Shown: positions 6,696 to 10,072 of the stretch, one piece after another
Layout: each line of letters opens with the position of its first letter
How positions within the stretch are numbered: the first letter of the stretch is position 1
Assembly: GCA_041307765.1 (NCBI GenBank)
Contig: JBFZCW010000013.1
Location: forward strand, 1 to 10,072
Length of the DNA stretch: 10,072 bases
Direction: 5' to 3'
Origin: DYRB01 sp041307765
Lineage (GTDB): Bacteria; Pseudomonadota; Gammaproteobacteria; Chromatiales; Chromatiaceae
Made by a program: the position numbers and the translations under genes
Notes under the pieces: model-generated
Databases searched by the model: none
The model's input: the letters and a program-made list of their open reading frames with translations, nothing else
What the model was told of the DNA's origin: nothing

Positions 6696-7424
6696 TCAAT
6701 TCCAAAACAGCGACCGAGTGGTCTCGCCGTCGCGCTCGATCCTATGCTCCAGGACCTGGACTCCAGGGATCCCCTCCGCGCGCCAATCGTGGCTGGCAAT
6801 CACTGCGGTCACCCCCGCCTGTCGAACCAATTCCAGGAGCAGTTCCAAGATAGCCGCCGCGTTGACCGGGTCCACCGAGGCGGTGGGCTCGTCTGCCAGC
6901 AGCACGCTCGGGCGGTGGGCCAGGGCCCGGGCGATGGCGACCCGCTGGCGCTCTCCCACCGACAGCTGACCCGGACTCTTGTCGAGCTGTGGGCCTATGC
7001 CCAGCCGCTCGGCGAGGCGCTCGACGAGTCCGGCCGGGTCCCGCCCCAGCAGGCGGCAGGACAGGGCAATGTTCTCCCGGGCGGTGAGGAAGGACAAGAG
7101 CCCGCCAGTCTGGAGGACATAGCCGATGTGGGCGCCGCGCAGCCGGCCGAGCCCGTCTAGGTCGCGCCGCTCCCAGAGTCGGATCAGGTCCGTCGGCCCC
7201 CGGTGTTCCGGGTGGAAGCTGAAGGCCTCGGCGCCATCTGGCCTGAGCGCCAGGGCGAGCAGGTCGAGCAGGGTGCTCTTGCCGCAGCCGCTCTGACCCC
7301 GCAGGACCACGACTTCCCCAGGACGAACCCGCAGCTCCGGTACCAAGAGCTCGAACCGGGACGCCCCGGCCTGCCGTACCTTGGTCAGTGCGCGGCACAG
7401 ATAGACCGGCGGCGAAGGGGCCAT
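6696..7424 (-). CDS. tagT: TagT-like ABC transporter ATP-binding protein
   Basis: This 242-residue ATPase has all ABC motifs: Walker A GQSGCGKST (43-51), Q-loop glutamine 105 in YVLQTGG, signature LSVGERQ (154-160), Walker B SVLLADEP with catalytic Glu179, D-loop ASVD and switch histidine 212 in IASHDW. The signature has Val where LSGGQ has Gly, and Glu for Gln, as in many MacB/LolD-type ATPases. It would hydrolyse ATP on the cytoplasmic side and drive the FtsX-type permease encoded next. In P. aeruginosa TagT is the partner of TagS in T6SS post-translational control. The ATG at 7424 shares one base with the TGA of the VWA gene (TGATG), and no clear ribosome site exists, so it is probably translated by coupling. 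A longer frame to 7496 runs inside the VWA gene and is not needed. ABC assignment is certain; TagT identity rests on context. Confidence 0.92.
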   Translation of the reverse strand: MAPSPPVYLCRALTKVRQAGASRFELLVPELRVRPGEVVVLRGQSGCGKSTLLDLLALALRPDGAEAFSFHPEHRGPTDLIRLWERRDLDGLGRLRGAHIGYVLQTGGLLSFLTARENIALSCRLLGRDPAGLVERLAERLGIGPQLDKSPGQLSVGERQRVAIARALAHRPSVLLADEPTASVDPVNAAAILELLLELVRQAGVTAVIASHDWRAEGIPGVQVLEHRIERDGETTRSLFWN

Positions 7425-9436
7425 CAGGGCAGGGCATCCAGGGGGATAGTGGTGACGGATTCGCCCTTGGAGGCGCGTCCGCTCAAATCGATCCAACGGT
7501 CGGTGTCGTCATGGATGCGGCGGTAGAGCCGGATCTTCTCATCGATGGCATCCAGCACCTCCTGCTGCTCCGCATAGGACCGCGCCAGCCAGCGGGCCTC
7601 GGTAAGGTTCATGATCTGGCTGGTGTAGGGCAGGTCGTCCAGCCACTCCCCCACCAGACCCACGTCCGCCAGGCGCTTCACCTGCACCGCGCTGACTTTG
7701 TCCGGGTCACGGGCCAGGGCCGCAGCGGCGCCCCGTAACTGACCAAAGAAGTCCTTGGCGCTCATCGTCGTACGCTCACCGGCTGCGACGATGGCCTCGA
7801 GGGTTTCCTGGAGGTTGCTCAACTGATTCTTGCCGATGAGTACCCGCACCTCCAGGACCTTCTGGGCCGGGTCCTTGAGGTCCCGGTCGCTGACCCAGGC
7901 ATCGATGAGGCGCGGCGCCCGGCTGCCGGTCTCGCGGCCCAGATAGGCGAGCTGCATGGCACGCCCCACCAGGGCCGTCTTGCGCTCCACCTCGGTCGCC
8001 TGGGGACCCTCCGGCACCTGAATGAGACGGCCGGAGCGGATGCCCGCCAGTTGCTTCACCAGGGCGTCGGCCAGTGCATCCACCTGGGATCCAAAGTCCT
8101 CCACGGCCCCCCCCTTAACCGGGAAATAGAGGTCTCCGGCCTCGCCCCATCGCGTCAGAGTCCGGTACTGGGACGCGGCGAGCTGATGGGTCTGACGCCC
8201 CTCGGGGGTGAGCAGGTGAAGGGCGGCGATGGCGATCTTGCCGCCGCCGGCGGTCTGGTCCTTTTCCTGTGCCAGGAGACGAAGGCGCTCAGCTCCCAGG
8301 TGACTGCGCGCCAGCGGGTCATTGGCCTCGCGCGCCCCGGCGTCGGTGATCAGCACGATGAAACGCCCGGCGTAGCCCCGCCAGTCGATGGACTCGATGG
8401 CGTCATAGACCCCGGCGAAGGCATCCTCATTAAACCCCCGGCTGGAGACGTTGGTCGCCTCCACCCGGTTCACCTTGGCGAAGAAGCCCGACGGGTCCCG
8501 GCCGTCATCCAGATTGGCAGCGACCCGGCTGACGTATTCCAGACCCGGGGCAACGTCGATGTTGTCCCGGAAAGCCACCAATCCGAAGCTCAGTGCGTTA
8601 CCCATGGGGGAACCCTTGAGCCGCTCGTATATGCGGCGGATGGCGGCACGGGTACGGTCGATGTAGGGACCCATGGATGTGGTGCTGTCGACCACGAAGA
8701 CCACTCCGGCGCGATAGTCCGCGGGCGTCCCGACCTGTGCCTCCGCTGTCCGGGCCGCCCCGCCCCGAGCGAGCAGGTCGGGGTCTCCGGCCTGGAGGGT
8801 CACCGCCGCGACATCCAGGACCGTGGCACGCAGTCCGCTCTCTAGGTCAACCTGCTCGTGCGCGAGGATCGGCAGCAGATAGAACTGCCGGTTCGGGTCC
8901 ACATAGGCGTCCGGCTCCTTGGCGATCACCGGAAAACCCTCGGGGATCTCGCCCTCCTGGATCGAGGCCCGCAGACGGTCAGTCTCCGGCACCAGGGTCT
9001 CGGAGTCCATGAGTCCCAGAAGATCCCCCCGATCCCGAAAGAACAGCGCTGGCTCCCTGTTCGCGTTACGGGTGAAGGCCACCGTGAGGGTCTGACGCCA
9101 GTCGATGACCTCGGCGGCCGGGAGCCAGCCGGCGGCGGCATCCGCAGCGGCGGCGCCCAGCTCGAGCCAGTCCGTGCCCTGGACCGGCTGCCGATCGTAG
9201 ACATAGAAAATACTCAGCGGCGGCACCTCGGCACCTGACCGGGTCGTCGCGCCAGGCGCATCCCGCAGGGCGGCGCCGGGGCGGGTCAGTACCCGCTGGT
9301 AAAGGCTGGTCTTGCCCGGCATCGGCAGGGCCTGGCGCCCGGTCGCCGCGGCCGCAGCCGCGGCGAGTCCGACCCCGATGAGGACCGCACCCAAGAGTTG
9401 CACGCGGACCGAGCGATGGATGGACATGCGCATCAT
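7424..9436 (-). CDS. Exported VWA-domain protein resembling the periplasmic part of PpkA
   Basis: This 670-residue protein begins with a signal peptide or anchor (about 8-32: VRVQLLGAVLIGVG then polyalanine). Residues about 46-113 resemble an SH3b-like domain (VLTRPGAALRDAPG, PPLSIFYVY, GTDWLELG, GWLPAAEVIDW). The VWA domain spans about 243-465, with a metal site DSTTS (250-254), where the usual middle serine is threonine, and LITDAG with Asp365. The C-terminal 200 residues are mostly helical. In P. aeruginosa PpkA is a single protein with a cytoplasmic kinase, a membrane helix and a periplasmic VWA region that TagR acts on. Here the VWA half is a separate gene, overlapping the upstream gene by four bases (ATGA) and the ATPase gene by one. 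GAGGTGG stands four bases before the ATG at 9436; a second ATG follows at 9433. Assignment to the PpkA role is inferred from domain and order. Confidence 0.85.
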   Translation of the reverse strand: MMRMSIHRSVRVQLLGAVLIGVGLAAAAAAATGRQALPMPGKTSLYQRVLTRPGAALRDAPGATTRSGAEVPPLSIFYVYDRQPVQGTDWLELGAAAADAAAGWLPAAEVIDWRQTLTVAFTRNANREPALFFRDRGDLLGLMDSETLVPETDRLRASIQEGEIPEGFPVIAKEPDAYVDPNRQFYLLPILAHEQVDLESGLRATVLDVAAVTLQAGDPDLLARGGAARTAEAQVGTPADYRAGVVFVVDSTTSMGPYIDRTRAAIRRIYERLKGSPMGNALSFGLVAFRDNIDVAPGLEYVSRVAANLDDGRDPSGFFAKVNRVEATNVSSRGFNEDAFAGVYDAIESIDWRGYAGRFIVLITDAGAREANDPLARSHLGAERLRLLAQEKDQTAGGGKIAIAALHLLTPEGRQTHQLAASQYRTLTRWGEAGDLYFPVKGGAVEDFGSQVDALADALVKQLAGIRSGRLIQVPEGPQATEVERKTALVGRAMQLAYLGRETGSRAPRLIDAWVSDRDLKDPAQKVLEVRVLIGKNQLSNLQETLEAIVAAGERTTMSAKDFFGQLRGAAAALARDPDKVSAVQVKRLADVGLVGEWLDDLPYTSQIMNLTEARWLARSYAEQQEVLDAIDEKIRLYRRIHDDTDRWIDLSGRASKGESVTTIPLDALP

Positions 9437-10072
9437 GGAGCCACCTCAGCCCTATCGAGGGCCTTGATCCGCGCATCGGCCTCTGGTCCCCCGGCCTCGG
9501 CGGCACGCCGATACCAGTCGCGCGCCTTGGCGGCGTTTGGCTTGGAGAAGGGCGAGCTGTCGTGAGACCAATGCAACGGATCGTACATCTCTGCCAAGGC
9601 GAAGGCGGCAGGGCCGTGTCCGGCGTTGGCCAGCTCCCGCACCAAGGCGAACGCCGGATCGAGTCGCCGTGCCTTGATCAGCCCCTGGGCCAGTGCCCAG
9701 AGGTCCTCCGCCGGGGGTGGCCTGCCGGCATTCAGCGCTTCCTGGGCAAGCGCGAATGCCTCGTCCAGCCGGCCCGCGCCGATCAGGTCGCCGAGATCCA
9801 AGCGGGCATCTGACGGCTGGGGCTGGGGCTGGGGCTGGGGCTGGGGCTGGGGCTGGGGCTGGGGCTGGGGCTGGGGCTGGGGCTGGGGTACTGGCTGAGG
9901 TTCCAGCTCCACCGGCAACGGGCGCAGCAGCCACCAGAGTCCGCCGGCAACGCCGGCGAGCAGCACCAGCCCGAGCGCCCACAGCCAGCCGCGTCGGCCG
10001 GCACGCGCCGCGGTGTCCTGGCGGCCCCGATCCGTCGATCGCTTGGACCCGCCACCAGCCTCTGCCGGCCAG
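9433..10072 (-). CDS. Membrane protein with Pro-Gln repeat and Sel1-like end, partial (possible PpkA kinase part)
   Basis: Only the last 212 residues are in the window; the frame is open to the right edge, so the N-terminus is missing. Visible residues 1-27 are polar and Arg-rich (cytoplasmic side). Residues 29-49 form a transmembrane helix (WLWALGLVLLAGVAGGLWWLL). A Pro-Gln repeat (about 55-86) follows, then a helical segment of about 115 residues ending in a Sel1/TPR-like motif (AAFALAEMYDP, AAKARDWYRRAAEAG). This juxtamembrane-helix-Pro-rich arrangement is typical of bacterial Ser/Thr kinases of the PknB type. A kinase here would complete a PpkA-like pathway, but no kinase residues are visible. 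The TGA stop overlaps the VWA start (ATGA). A GTG at 9966 lies in the middle of the membrane helix and is not a credible start. Confidence 0.75.
   Translation of the reverse strand, partial: WPAEAGGGSKRSTDRGRQDTAARAGRRGWLWALGLVLLAGVAGGLWWLLRPLPVELEPQPVPQPQPQPQPQPQPQPQPQPQPQPQPSDARLDLGDLIGAGRLDEAFALAQEALNAGRPPPAEDLWALAQGLIKARRLDPAFALVRELANAGHGPAAFALAEMYDPLHWSHDSSPFSKPNAAKARDWYRRAAEAGGPEADARIKALDRAEVAP
9441..9447 (-). promoter_or_regulatory. Shine-Dalgarno site of the VWA gene
   Basis: GAGGTGG on the minus strand, inside the end of the upstream gene, sits four bases before the ATG at 9436. It shows that the VWA protein has its own translation start and is not simply the tail of a frameshifted upstream gene. 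Confidence 0.65.
9815..9888 (+). repeat. GGCTGG hexamer tandem repeat, 12 copies, G-quadruplex-prone
   Basis: Twelve perfect copies of GGCTGG occupy 9815-9886, followed by GG. On the plus strand this makes twelve GGGG runs separated by CT, a strong G-quadruplex pattern on the template strand of the gene it lies in. On the coding strand it reads as alternating CAG and CCC codons, giving the Pro-Gln repeat just outside the membrane helix. The unit is six bases, so changes in copy number keep the reading frame and alter only the linker length. Confidence 0.95.

Noticed and set aside
5367..7424. MacB-type drug exporter reading of the ATPase and permease genes
   Set aside because: No MacA-like adaptor protein or outer-membrane channel is adjacent, and the VWA and FGE-fold neighbours fit the TagST setting better.
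8051..8845. Plus-strand open frame of 264 codons
   Set aside because: Antisense to the VWA domain, with no ribosome site or domain. The opposite strand encodes a clear VWA protein.
9433..9436. A frameshift or sequencing error splitting one PpkA gene
   Set aside because: The downstream gene has its own Shine-Dalgarno site and export signal, and the upstream chain already has a membrane helix and a complete helical end before its stop.

Overview
The window is a high-GC proteobacterial segment. It carries one plus-strand gene at the left edge and then eight minus-strand genes running to the right edge, the last cut by the window end. Signal peptides, lipoboxes and Shine-Dalgarno sites fit a Gram-negative bacterium. 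The gene content suggests a gammaproteobacterium, possibly of the Chromatiales type, but this is a guess from base composition and gene content, not from a marker gene.

The core of the window, read on the minus strand from 10072 down to 3719, looks like the trans-envelope signalling arm of a type VI secretion system (T6SS). It matches the threonine phosphorylation pathway (PpkA-TagT-TagS-TagR-TagQ) described in Pseudomonas aeruginosa. In order it holds: the C-terminal part of a membrane protein with a transmembrane helix, a Pro-Gln repeat and a Sel1-like end, in the position of the PpkA kinase part; a secreted or anchored VWA protein resembling the periplasmic half of PpkA; an ABC ATPase (TagT-like); an FtsX-type permease (TagS-like); and a periplasmic formylglycine-generating-enzyme-fold (FGE) protein (TagR-like). 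Several of these genes overlap by 1 to 8 bases, so they are probably translated together. The unusual point is that PpkA appears as two overlapping genes.

Downstream of tagR, where tagQ is expected, lie two consecutive coiled-coil lipoproteins (3479-2703 and 2692-2114). After them comes a second FGE-fold protein (1984-899) with a signal peptide and an N-terminal repeat module. Both FGE-fold proteins lack cysteines at the usual C-terminal catalytic site, so they are more likely sensor or binding domains than enzymes.

The isolated plus-strand gene (69-737) encodes an exported SH3b plus DUF4399 protein and ends convergently with the minus-strand block. No stretch of more than 300 bases lacks a gene. 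I see no tRNA, rRNA, CRISPR array or insertion sequence. Non-coding features of note are a 12-copy GGCTGG hexamer repeat with strong G-quadruplex character (9815-9888), a perfect 8-2-8 inverted repeat between tagT and tagS (6646-6663), and a 239-base leader in front of the first lipoprotein.
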